DNA of 64,000 bases. It comes from UBA4416 sp040387555. GTDB taxonomy: Bacteria; Bacteroidota; Bacteroidia; B-17B0; Aurantibacillaceae. The notes beneath the pieces are model-generated. The model was not told where the DNA came from and did not search any database. It saw only the letters and a list, made by a program, of their open reading frames with translations. The stretch spans positions 310,001 through 374,000 of the forward strand of contig JAZKDO010000003.1 of NCBI GenBank assembly GCA_040387555.1. The letters run 5' to 3'. This document shows positions 20,001-28,367 of the stretch, piece after piece. How positions within the stretch are numbered: position 1 is the stretch's first letter; every line of letters starts with the position of its first letter. Position numbers and translations under genes: made by a program.

Positions 20001-20224
20001 CCTGATGCCAGCCGCATTTAGTGAGAACAGTACCAATAGAAACCAATGTTACTAATTACGAAGCCATATGTCTAACAGAAACCGAATGCCACCCAAAGCA
20101 ATTTGTGAAAATTGCCAGAGCGTAAGCAAAGTTTACAAGCTTTTTTGCAAAATTAGGATTGCAGGGCTGATTTGTGCGTTTTGCAAATGGGCTTGGAAAC
20201 TTAGGGGAGCAAATAAACACAGGT

Positions 20225-20578
20225 CTACTTACTATTTTTGTGACCGTTGATGATTTTAACGATTTCACTTAACTGATCTAAGGGAATAGTCTTGATTGTG
20301 TCCTGCCAGTTTAGATTGGTATTTTGTTTCTTTAACCTAGTTATAGGATGAGTGTCTGCTAATTTCTCATTGCGGTTAGGAGTCCAAACAAGTAAGTCGT
20401 TTGGTGTACAGTTGAGTAAGGAACAAAGCTTGTCGATGTGACTTAATCTAAATGTAACTGTCTTAGCATTGAGTAGGTTGTGAGCAGTATATGAGGGGAA
20501 CCCTGCACTTGTGAGGTAAGAGAAGGGTTTATCAATACCGCGAGCTTTAAAAATGGGTTGTAAGTTGAGAGATAACAT
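20225..20578 (-). CDS. Cassette 24: XRE-type helix-turn-helix regulator
   Basis: 117 residues. A Cro/CI-like HTH spans about residues 10-65 (FPSYTAHNLLNAKTVTFRLS, then IDKLCSLLNCTPNDLL). The C-terminal 50 residues have no known domain. It lies downstream of the restriction endonuclease gene in the same direction, after 230 bp of AT-rich direct repeats that could be its operators. It may regulate the restriction-modification locus or itself. No promoter motif decides between these. Confidence 0.75.
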   Translation of the reverse strand: MLSLNLQPIFKARGIDKPFSYLTSAGFPSYTAHNLLNAKTVTFRLSHIDKLCSLLNCTPNDLLVWTPNRNEKLADTHPITRLKKQNTNLNWQDTIKTIPLDQLSEIVKIINGHKNSK

Positions 20579-20809
20579 ATTGCAGTCGCTAAAAATTAAA
20601 ACGCAGGTTAAAGATATTAAAAATACTATTCAAATATTAAAAACGCAGTAAAAAAAAGTTAAAATGCAGTAAGTAGTTCTTAAAACGCAGATTAAAGAAG
20701 TTAAAATGCTTAATAAAAAAATTAAAACATCATATAAAAAAATTAAAACTACTATTCAAAAAATTAAAAATAATATAGAAGTACTTAAAAGTAGGTAACT
20801 AGTTTAATT
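20579..20809. repeat. AT-rich direct repeats upstream of the HTH gene
   Basis: Short units TTAAAACGCAG or TTAAAATGC and AAAAATTAAAA recur about every 20 bp, roughly two helical turns, for 200 bp. Such phased repeats suggest protein-binding iterons or intrinsic bending. There is no open frame. Confidence 0.6.
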
Positions 20810-21871
20810 TCATGCTGCAATCAATTCTAATAGCATTTGTTTCACGTTTAAGTGTTTTGCATCAGTAATTTTTTTGGATTGGTTTGAAACTAATTCAATC
20901 CAGTCAGATATTTTTTTCTTGTCATTGGTTTTTATATTCCAATATTCTGAAAGTTCAATTGCAGATGTTTCTGAAATTGTTTCTATGATATAGCTTAAGT
21001 TATTGAATAAATTTATAAGTATTCTAGGTATATTTTTGTAAATCTTTTTGCCAATTAATATTTGACCTTTTCCTCCTGCGGTAAATGAATCACGGAGATT
21101 ATGACAAACTACAGCCTCACGAGTAACTAACCATATTGCAAGTCGACCAAATTTGTCGCCACTATTACTAAACAACTCAGGAAAATAAATCATTGCTTTA
21201 TTCTTAATAATCTCTTTTTCTTTAGCGCTCAAATTAGACCAAGTTTTTATCACAATATTACTTGCTCTACTATTATCTTGATCCATCCACCAAAGATCTT
21301 CTCCTGGTTTCAATTTAGTTTTGTAATAATCAACAATTGGTTTAATTGGATTATCCTTTTTTCGTAGAGTATCATAAGGCATTTTTATTTTGTCAAAAAT
21401 GGTTTTGCCTTTCTCTAAATTCATATCAATTAAATAGCGAGGTGAATGAGTTACCACTACTTCTGATAAACATTCTTCATATGCTCTACATCTAAATTCA
21501 ATAGGACTCGCTAGTTTTGCAAATAACATAAATATTCTTTCGACATTATCAACTCTTGTTGATTCTAAAACGCTATTTCCTGTTGTTTTCCAATGGTTTT
21601 GTGTAGTCGTCTTTACTTCAATGCCATAATATTTTTTAGCAATAATATCTGGGAATTTTTGCCCACCAATACATTCAATTGAATTTTCAAAAGGTGTACC
21701 AACAGCTAAATCGGTCATTACGTCTTTAACATAAGGTTCAAGCTTATTTCCCGCAAGCACTGAAACTGTTTTTGCGGATTTTTTTGCGTGACTATTAAGT
21801 TCTGTAATTGTTGAATTCAATAAAACATTAAACTCTTTTCTGTGAGGTTCTGAATTTGCTGAAATTATCAT
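20810..21871 (-). CDS. Cassette 24: type II restriction endonuclease
   Basis: 353 residues. A PD-(D/E)XK nuclease core is visible near residues 65-90: GGQKFPDIIAKKYYGIEVKT, with Asp of FPD and Glu/Lys of EVK as metal ligands. The N-terminus (NKLEPYVKDVMTDLAVGTP) resembles REases paired with C5 methyltransferases. It lies 2 bp after the methyltransferase stop, so the two are translated from one message. The recognition sequence cannot be read from the protein and should equal that of the methylase. Confidence 0.8.
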   Translation of the reverse strand: MIISANSEPHRKEFNVLLNSTITELNSHAKKSAKTVSVLAGNKLEPYVKDVMTDLAVGTPFENSIECIGGQKFPDIIAKKYYGIEVKTTTQNHWKTTGNSVLESTRVDNVERIFMLFAKLASPIEFRCRAYEECLSEVVVTHSPRYLIDMNLEKGKTIFDKIKMPYDTLRKKDNPIKPIVDYYKTKLKPGEDLWWMDQDNSRASNIVIKTWSNLSAKEKEIIKNKAMIYFPELFSNSGDKFGRLAIWLVTREAVVCHNLRDSFTAGGKGQILIGKKIYKNIPRILINLFNNLSYIIETISETSAIELSEYWNIKTNDKKKISDWIELVSNQSKKITDAKHLNVKQMLLELIAA

Positions 21872-21873
21872 AA

Positions 21874-23244
21874 TTATTTTTTAAAATATAAATCCCAAAC
21901 ATCTTCAAGTCTTTTTGCTACATTATATGCAAGAAGTGGTGGAACTGCGTTACCAATAATTTTATATGCTTGAGAAGGACTAACTAAAAACGAACCTTTT
22001 CTTCCACTTTTGTTTTCAATAACAAAATCATAATCAGGTGGAAAAGTTTGTATTAAAGCACATTCTCTTGGAGTCAAACGTCTTTCTTTTAGACCTTTTA
22101 AAAGCTCTTCTGTAATTTTCCCACCATTCTTCTTTGATAATCTTCTAAATTCAATATTACCGTGATGCTCTGCTCTTATTGTTGGTGCAATACCTAATGG
22201 TTTTATTTCTGTTTGGCCTTGGCAATGTGCACCCATATATTTTGCTTTTGAATAATACCTTTGAGATAAATCGTTTGTTCTATCAGGTTCTTCTAAGACA
22301 TTAAATATTTCTTTCAGTTCGACGTGTTTTTTTAAATCATCTCCATCAACCGTATACGAATGTGTTGGGTGTGGGTATGGGTTGTATTTGTCTGAAATAT
22401 TTAACTTTTCTAATTCTTCAAGTGCGGATTTTTTTAATGCGGATTTTCTTATTCCAATAAATATTACACGTTCGCGTGATTGTGGAACCCCATAATCTGC
22501 CGCATGTAATACTTGAGGATCTAAAACAATATATCCATTGTCGCCAGCCGCAGAAAAATCACTTTGTATAATTTCTTTCACATTAGATAAATTGACTAAG
22601 CCTTTAACATTTTCAGCAATAAATATTTTTGGTTTTGTAATTTCAATTACTTGTTTCATCCACATATAGAGCTGGCCACGAGTTTCAGCCGATGGAATTT
22701 TTTTCTCACTTATTTCTCCTTTGTGATTTTTATGTGAATTAAATCCATTTCTTTTACCTGCAACACTAAAATCTTGGCAAGGAAATCCGCCTGTAACAAC
22801 ATCAATGTTTTTTGGAAAAACCTCTGTTCCATTTTTATGAAGTTTAACTAAATCAACAATACTGTCTGTGTGAAATAATTCAGCATCATGTCCTTTTTTT
22901 GAAAAGTGGTTAACCCATGCATTTCTTGCATCGGTTAAAATGTCATTTGCGAATACTGTTTTAAATTTTGTCTTTTTAAGTTTAACAAATTTTTTATCGA
23001 TTTTTTTATCAATAAAATGCGGCGTCAATATTTCATTTATTGATGATGATAAAACTGAAAAGCCCCCTTCAAAACCTAAATCCATTCCTCCACATCCAGA
23101 GAAAAGAGATAGTACGTTTAGTGTTTCTGTTTCACTGCTTTTTTTTACACTAGTTGAAGATGTTGGCTTAATAGAAAATTTAATGTCTAATTGTGGTTCT
23201 GCAACTACACTAAGAGTTGCTGTTTTTTGATATTCTTCTCTCAT
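21874..23244 (-). CDS. Cassette 24: C5-cytosine DNA methyltransferase
   Basis: 456 residues with ordered C5-MTase motifs: I LSLFSGCGGMDLGFEGG (about 46), IV VVTGGFPCQDFSVAG with the catalytic Cys (about 155), VI IFIAENVKGL, VIII QSRERVIFIGI, IX RRLTPRECALIQTFP, X YKIIGNAVPPLLA. The target-recognition domain lies between VIII and IX. It methylates cytosine in a fixed site and protects DNA from the neighbouring nuclease. The start is 3 bp after the controller-like gene and the stop 2 bp before the nuclease: a compact operon. Confidence 0.95.
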   Translation of the reverse strand: MREEYQKTATLSVVAEPQLDIKFSIKPTSSTSVKKSSETETLNVLSLFSGCGGMDLGFEGGFSVLSSSINEILTPHFIDKKIDKKFVKLKKTKFKTVFANDILTDARNAWVNHFSKKGHDAELFHTDSIVDLVKLHKNGTEVFPKNIDVVTGGFPCQDFSVAGKRNGFNSHKNHKGEISEKKIPSAETRGQLYMWMKQVIEITKPKIFIAENVKGLVNLSNVKEIIQSDFSAAGDNGYIVLDPQVLHAADYGVPQSRERVIFIGIRKSALKKSALEELEKLNISDKYNPYPHPTHSYTVDGDDLKKHVELKEIFNVLEEPDRTNDLSQRYYSKAKYMGAHCQGQTEIKPLGIAPTIRAEHHGNIEFRRLSKKNGGKITEELLKGLKERRLTPRECALIQTFPPDYDFVIENKSGRKGSFLVSPSQAYKIIGNAVPPLLAYNVAKRLEDVWDLYFKK

Positions 23245-23247
23245 AAT

Positions 23248-23556
23248 TTAATTTTTTACAGAATGAGCTTTTAAATATTTTACTTTTTTTTCAGCTACTT
23301 TTAGAACTCGATTTGCGCAATCTTCATCAGCAATTTCGTAAGCGATTTTATCGCTCATAAATTGAACCAATAATTCATCTTTATCAAGATTTAAAATTTC
23401 TGAAATTTTAATAATGTTTTCTTTTGTTGGCTTTCTTTCATTCCTTTCGATTTTGCTTAATATAGCTTGGTCGATGTCAAGATGAGCTGCAACTTGACGA
23501 AGAAGAAGACCTTGCGACTCTCTTTTTATTCTTATAATTTGACCTACAGTTTCCAT
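23248..23556 (-). CDS. Cassette 24: controller-like HTH protein
   Basis: 102 residues from the ATG at 23556; a TTG seven codons upstream is less likely. Residues 5-65 form a classic XRE HTH: IIRIKRESQGLLLRQVAAHL, then DQAILSKIERNERKPTKENI. Its position first in the operon, ahead of methyltransferase and nuclease, is that of controller (C) proteins that delay nuclease expression. The C-terminal 35 residues extend beyond the usual C-protein length (about 80). Confidence 0.8.
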   Translation of the reverse strand: METVGQIIRIKRESQGLLLRQVAAHLDIDQAILSKIERNERKPTKENIIKISEILNLDKDELLVQFMSDKIAYEIADEDCANRVLKVAEKKVKYLKAHSVKN

Positions 23557-23678
23557 TTGATATGATTTACTTGACAATATGTGTCAAATATAAATTTTCA
23601 AATTATTTAAACAATGAATAAGATTGAGTTTTTATTAACAAGCTATTGTATAGTACTTAATAATCTAATCAATTACCA

Positions 23679-23855
23679 TACGCCTGTGGCTTGCGGACTT
23701 GACCGAGCGGAGCGAGCCCCGCAAAAATGTGCTGAAAGCACGCCTTGTTGTTTGGGCTGGTAATTTAGCTTATTTGGTTTTTGCCTGCCTTTTGCAAAAA
23801 TAAATGTGCTAAATTATGGGATAGCAAAAACGGCTTTTTCAAGCCGATAAAACAG
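23679..23855. repeat. Structured repeat M1, copy a (cassette 24 leader)
   Basis: Begins TACGCCTGTGGCTTGC. Three hairpins are visible: TTGCGG with CCCGCAA, GTGCTGAAAGCAC, and CGGCTTTTTCAAGCCG. Copies b and c occur in the same place in cassettes 23 and 22, with compensatory changes in the stems. The rest of 23557-23954 holds no gene. Confidence 0.7.
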
Positions 23856-23954
23856 TTCTACTTTTTTACACATAGGTCAACCAAGTTTAGTGAGGTCTAA
23901 ATGAAGTTTTGTGTCTTACGTTAAAGTTTGATTTTTCTGTCGGCTGGTTGCAGG

Positions 23955-24125
23955 TAACGGATTGCAGCTAAATTTTAGTTTGGGCTTTGGAACCGTTCTC
24001 TACCGAAATGTTTCCTAACAAAGCTAAATGTTTATTAGCCATTTGCAAAGCAAAAATTAACTAATTGCAAGCCGCTTTTGCAAATGGCCGAAGCCGAATG
24101 CCCAAATTAAATTTAGGTGCGGTTA
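23955..24125 (-). repeat. attC23 (class IV)
   Basis: 171 bp. Arms CTAAATTTTAGTTTGGG and CCCAAATTAAATTTAGG. Promoter: -7 CAAAGCTA at 24019-24026, with CAAA 19 bp to the right. Cassette 23 pair: TGTTT / GAACA, 4 of 5. Confidence 0.9.
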
Positions 24126-24229
24126 TGTTTCAGTGCGCTCTATTTAGTTTGCACTCAGGTATGTGTCCGCCAAACTTAGTTGGTAGTGGGTTTAGTGGGT
24201 TGCCGAATGTTTAGATTGAAACACTGTTT

Positions 24230-24400
24230 TTAGTTTTTACTGAGCGATAGGAAAGGCAATTTGAAAAATTGCTTGTTCTGATAGCACACACAGGCGGGGA
24301 GGAAATTTTGAAAGCTTATTTGGCGCAACGAAAATTATTACCATTGGTAATAAGCGCCCAAATGTGCTTGCAAAATGTGGGGAGACTTGAACACAGGGCG
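24230..24400. repeat. Repeat M2, copy a (cassette 23 3' part)
   Basis: Similar to 27890-28075. It contains GAGCGATAGGAAAGGCAATT, the hairpin GCAATTTGAAAAATTGC, a GGGGAGGAAA purine run, AGCTTATTTGG, and TTATTACCATTGGTAATAA. No open frame. Confidence 0.6.
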
Positions 24401-24502
24401 GTACACTTAGTTTTGTCTTGACAGCTATGGGTTTCTTAGCAGTTTAGTGGTATTAGCGGTTAGGTCTACCCGCATTTAGGAAAACAGCGGCTAGTTTTAC
24501 TT

Positions 24503-24712
24503 TTGCACCCACGAGTTCTAATGTTGCACCTCCAAGTTCTAATGTTACACCTCCGAGTTCTAAGGTTGCACCTGCAAGAAATACTTTTGCACCTCCGAGT
24601 TCTAAGGTTACACCTCCGAGTTCTAAAGTTGCACCTCCGAGTTCTAATGTTGCACCTCCGAGTTCTAATGTTGCACCTGCAAGTTCTAATGTTGCACCTC
24701 CGAGTTCTAAGA
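24503..24712. repeat. Tandem array of ten 21-bp units (copy in cassette 23)
   Basis: Unit consensus TTGCACCTCCGAGTTCTAAT (20 of 21 bases shown). Nine units are near-perfect; the fourth has a diverged second half. A shorter, less regular array of the same unit is at 28176-28297 in cassette 22. Because 21 is divisible by three, several frames stay open, but no start site or family supports coding. The remaining 24126-24868 holds M2a and no gene. Confidence 0.85.
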
Positions 24713-24868
24713 ATCGGGAAGCGTGTTTTACTTTTATACCTACTTATTTTGAGATTTACCCGTTAGTGATAGAAGCGGTTATCCTTTTTAAAGAAAGGAA
24801 AGCGTGAAGGATAAAAAGATAAGAGATAGCATGTCCCGTTAGGGAACGGCCATAACTTTACGCATGAT

Positions 24869-26329
24869 TTAGTCTAATAAAAGGATTGATGCTATTTGGT
24901 CGGCAAGATTTGAAACTTTATTATATTCATTGTTTGATAAAATGATTATTGATGTCTTCTTGTCAATAAAATGGAGTATGAATGTGCTGTAGCCTGGCCA
25001 AGAGCCACCATGGTAAACTAACCTTTCGTTTATGTCGGAGACACAAACGAATTGACCGAAATTGTAATTAACCTCCTTACCGCTTTTCAATTTATGATTT
25101 GAATATGCTTTCTCTATTGTGTTTCTTTCTACTAATGTGTTTTCTCTAAGGGCTTTTTCCCATTTGGCAAGGTCTGAAATGCTTGCGTTTACTGTGCCGT
25201 CACCTGTGATAGCGTCCATATAAACTACATACTTGTAATCTGGCATGCTGTCAGGTAAAACATATTTATTTTGTTTGCTGGAATAAATGTAGCCATATGC
25301 GTAATTATTTATTTTTTCATTTTTACTTCTACGGGTGTTATAAACGCGAGAATTTTTCATTTCCAATTTTTTAAAAATGTATTTGTCTAAGAACTCGGAA
25401 TATGGCAAGCCAGATGCTTTCTCAATAATTAATGAGAGTAACGCATAACCTGTATTACTATAGTCAAAGGCTTCGTTTGGAGTAAAATAAGGCTTCGGCT
25501 TATATTGTTTAAATAAATTAACTATGTCAGAGTTGGTGGCAAATTTCTTTTTATCCCAATGCTTTTCTATTACTTCCATATAATCAGGAAGACCAGAAGT
25601 ATGAGTCAGTAAGTTTTGAATTGTAATGTTTTTATATGGCAAGTTTGGAATATACTTTTGAATTGTGTCAGAGTAATTAAGCTTACCATGTTCTGCGAGA
25701 ATCATTATAGCCAAAGCCGTAAATTGTTTACTACAAGAAGCCAGTTCAAAGACTGAGTTTTCATTAAGTAGTTCCTTGGTTTCATAGTTTGCATACCCGA
25801 AACTCTTTTTATAGATCTCACTACCATTTTCAATTACGAGAGCGCAACCATTAAAGCCTTTTGAATATTTTAGCTTTAGCAAACTATCAATTTTCAAGGA
25901 TTTATTTTGTTTGTCGCTATTAGTATTTGGTTTTGGGTAAATAAAATCAGGGCTTTTGTAATTCAAGCCCATAATTCTATTTCTTTTATTAAAGTAGAAA
26001 ACTAAAAAGTCTTTTTCCGTCGCGTCTTTTTCATAATTTAGTTCGACGATTAATTTATTGGCGGAAGGGAATTCAATTGAGCCGATTGTTGCTTTACCGT
26101 ATTTCTTAAATATTGGTTCGAATTCGCTTTTTAAAACTTTTTTAATTGGAAGCACTTTGGCAAGGGCGAAGAATGGTTTTTTCATTCTTGAATAGTTTTG
26201 TTGGTTATAAGAGTTAACAAAATATTTAGCAACTTTAGATTGCTTATCATGCTTAGGATTTTGTCCAATTAAAAAGCTTGGAATACAAGTCAAAACAAGG
26301 ATCAATGTCGTATTTAGTTGCTTTCTCAT
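24869..26329 (-). CDS. Cassette 23: serine hydrolase of the class C beta-lactamase family
   Basis: 486 residues. Leader MRKQLNTTLILVLTCIPSFLIG, then an N-terminal DUF3887-like region (about 30-135). The beta-lactamase fold then has SCSK as the catalytic SxxK near residue 200, YSN as the YxN motif, and HGG near the end in place of KTG. Such proteins are usually periplasmic or surface D-amino-acid esterases or peptidases; true beta-lactamase activity is unlikely from the sequence alone. It is the downstream gene of a two-gene cassette. Start ATG at 26329. Confidence 0.88.
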   Translation of the reverse strand: MRKQLNTTLILVLTCIPSFLIGQNPKHDKQSKVAKYFVNSYNQQNYSRMKKPFFALAKVLPIKKVLKSEFEPIFKKYGKATIGSIEFPSANKLIVELNYEKDATEKDFLVFYFNKRNRIMGLNYKSPDFIYPKPNTNSDKQNKSLKIDSLLKLKYSKGFNGCALVIENGSEIYKKSFGYANYETKELLNENSVFELASCSKQFTALAIMILAEHGKLNYSDTIQKYIPNLPYKNITIQNLLTHTSGLPDYMEVIEKHWDKKKFATNSDIVNLFKQYKPKPYFTPNEAFDYSNTGYALLSLIIEKASGLPYSEFLDKYIFKKLEMKNSRVYNTRRSKNEKINNYAYGYIYSSKQNKYVLPDSMPDYKYVVYMDAITGDGTVNASISDLAKWEKALRENTLVERNTIEKAYSNHKLKSGKEVNYNFGQFVCVSDINERLVYHGGSWPGYSTFILHFIDKKTSIIILSNNEYNKVSNLADQIASILLLD

Positions 26330-26506
26330 CTGTGGTTTTAAGCAATCAGGCTAAGGAGCGAAAATAAATGTCTTTCGCGGGAGCGACCGCTTCGTGGCTG
26401 CTGATAAAGGGTAAATATAATGTCGTTGCATTTATCTAAATGTTTCTACGATTCGCCACAAGTTGTGATATAAGTATGTTACTTCATGTTTATATTTTCA
26501 AATTAT

Positions 26507-27142
26507 TTACCATGGGATGGTATAAATTGCGGTTCCTCCCATATCAACAAAAACACTATCATAAACAACAGAATTAACACCTGACTTAGTTTTATTTAAA
26601 GTTATATGCCACCAACCCATTGGGTAATTATGAATTGTACCATAATCATATGGAATTTGCCAAACCCTTAAAGGTTCGTATTGATGTAATGTTTTTTGCT
26701 CAAGTAGAATATTAAAGCTATCAGGAAGAATTACCGTTGTTCCTTGTGGCAATTGGATAGTTAATGCTTTAAACGAAGCAGACACACCAATTTGATAAGG
26801 ATTAGAAACCTCTTCTTTATTTAACTCTTGTGAACCAATACCAAAAAATTCATAATCAGGATTACTGTATGATGGCACAGACAAAAAATATTTATAATTG
26901 CTGTTAGAATTTATTTCAACATTTTCAAAAGAAAAATTACCATTATTATCCGTTGTAGTTGTTAATAATGTACCAGACGATTTAGGAGCAGTGCTTTTAA
27001 AATTAACGGTTACATTTTTAAATCCATAACCGGTACAATTATTACGAACATTGCCTGATATAGTTATATTACTCGAATTATCTTTTTTTTGGCAAGTTGC
27101 GAAAAAAAAAATGATTAAAATTATAATTAAATGTAGTTTCAT
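26507..27142 (-). CDS. Cassette 23: lipoprotein with a carboxypeptidase-regulatory-like domain
   Basis: 211 residues. MKLHLIIILIIFFFATCQKK is a lipoprotein signal (ATC lipobox). Residues 28-75 (ISGNVRNNCTGYGFKNVTVN, then TDNNGNFSFENVEI) match the CarboxypepD_reg beta-sandwich that often decorates Bacteroidota surface proteins. The C-terminal half is not recognised. It precedes the serine hydrolase in the same direction, 177 bp upstream, so both may share the attC22 promoter. Confidence 0.75.
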   Translation of the reverse strand: MKLHLIIILIIFFFATCQKKDNSSNITISGNVRNNCTGYGFKNVTVNFKSTAPKSSGTLLTTTTDNNGNFSFENVEINSNSNYKYFLSVPSYSNPDYEFFGIGSQELNKEEVSNPYQIGVSASFKALTIQLPQGTTVILPDSFNILLEQKTLHQYEPLRVWQIPYDYGTIHNYPMGWWHITLNKTKSGVNSVVYDSVFVDMGGTAIYTIPW

Positions 27143-27318
27143 TTTTTTTTTAAAATTATTTTAATTTTACCTACTCCACGTTGTTGTCTATATCCAATTT
27201 TTCGGTTCTCATCCAACACTGACCGCTAACGATTAGCTAAGCGCTATTAACAAAGATAGGAGTCTAATACAGTTTTACAAATAAAAATAGAATTTTGTAA
27301 GTGTCAACATTATTACCT

Positions 27319-27504
27319 TACGCCTGTGGCCTGCGCCTTTGACCGAGCGGACGCGAGATGCGCAAAATAGTGCGAAAGCACACCTTATTGTTTTTGAGTA
27401 GGAATTTAGCTTATTTGGTTTTTGTCGGGTACCGCAAAAACAAATGTGCTAAATTGGAGATAGCCAAAACAGGTTTGTAAAACCTGCAAAAGAGGGGAGG
27501 AAAG
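27319..27504. repeat. Structured repeat M1, copy b (cassette 23 leader)
   Basis: TACGCCTGTGGCCTGCGC start. Hairpins: GCGC/GCGC, GTGCGAAAGCAC with a GAAA loop, and CAGGTTTGTAAAACCTG. It is followed by AGAGGGGAGGAAAG. The stems differ from copies a and c by paired changes. The remainder of 27143-27645 is shared with cassette 22 and has no gene. Confidence 0.7.
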
Positions 27505-27645
27505 TAAAAACTAAAAACTGTTTCAAGTTCCCTAAACTGTTTCTATGGCAACCATGTTCCTGGTCGACACGTACTTTTTTGGAATGTAAAAGCTAAGTAT
27601 CTAATGTAAAAGTGTCGTTGGAATATTCACCGGGCGCATTGAACA

Positions 27646-27813
27646 TAACGGATTGCAGCTATAAGAAGTGCGGGATTTGAAACCGTTTTCTACCGAATAG
27701 CTAATAACAAAGCTAAATGTTTATTAGGCATTTGCAAAGCGAAAATCAACTAATTGTCTACCGCTTTTGCAAATGCCAGAGCCGAATGCCCGCATTTTTT
27801 ATAGGTGCGGTTA
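27646..27813 (-). repeat. attC22 (class II)
   Basis: 168 bp. Arms GCTATAAGAAGTGCGGG and CCCGCATTTTTTATAGG. Promoter: -7 CAAAGCTA at 27708-27715. The cassette 22 pair is broken: TGCGG on this side against GAACA at the other end. Confidence 0.9.
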
Positions 27814-27889
27814 TGCGGTCGTTATTTATTTAGTTTACATTCAGGTTACGTTTCTGCATACACAGTTGGGTTCTTTGCCGAATGTTTAT

Positions 27890-28075
27890 TTGGAACATTG
27901 TTTTTAGCTTTTGCTGAGCGATAGGAAGGCAATTTGAAAAATTGCTTGCTTTAATAGCACCCACAAGAGGGGAGGAGAGTTTGATAGCTTATTTGTGGCA
28001 AACTAAAATTATTGCCGTTAGAAGTGAGCGCATAAATGTGCTTGCAAAATGTGGGTTGACTTGAACACAGCTCTG
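27890..28075. repeat. Repeat M2, copy b (cassette 22 3' part)
   Basis: Homologous to 24230-24400, with the same GAGCGATAGGAAGGCAATTT, GCAATTTGAAAAATTGC hairpin, GAGGGGAGGAGAG run and AGCTTATTTG. No gene. Confidence 0.6.
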
Positions 28076-28175
28076 CGTACTTAGTTTTCTACACACAGGT
28101 CAGAATTTTGTGGCGGTTTAGTGGTCACTGCGGCTAGGTCGATCCGAATTTAGCCGAACACCTGCTAGTTTTATT

Positions 28176-28297
28176 TTGCACCTCCGAGTTCTAAAGTTGC
28201 ACCCGCCAGTTCTATGCACCCACGAGTTCTTATGTTGCACCTGCAAGTTCTAATGTTGCACCTGCAAGTTCTAATGTTGCACCTACGAGTTCTAAGA
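28176..28297. repeat. Degenerate 21-bp tandem array (copy in cassette 22)
   Basis: About six units of the same repeat as at 24503-24712, two of them shortened to 18 and 20 bp, which breaks any reading frame. The rest of 27814-28367 holds no gene. Confidence 0.8.
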
Positions 28298-28367
28298 GCA
28301 GGGTAGCTTGTTTTGCTTTTTCATCAACTTATTTTGGGACTAGTAAGTGCATTTTAACCACCCTTGA

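Noticed and set aside
20056..20268. Small overlapping ORFs on both strands left of the HTH gene
   Set aside because: They overlap each other and the HTH 3' end and show no start context or family.
24503..24766. Leucine-rich heptad ORF (MLHLRVL repeats)
   Set aside because: It is the 21-bp tandem repeat read in one frame. It has no leader, and the sister array in cassette 22 has 18- and 20-bp units that would break the frame.
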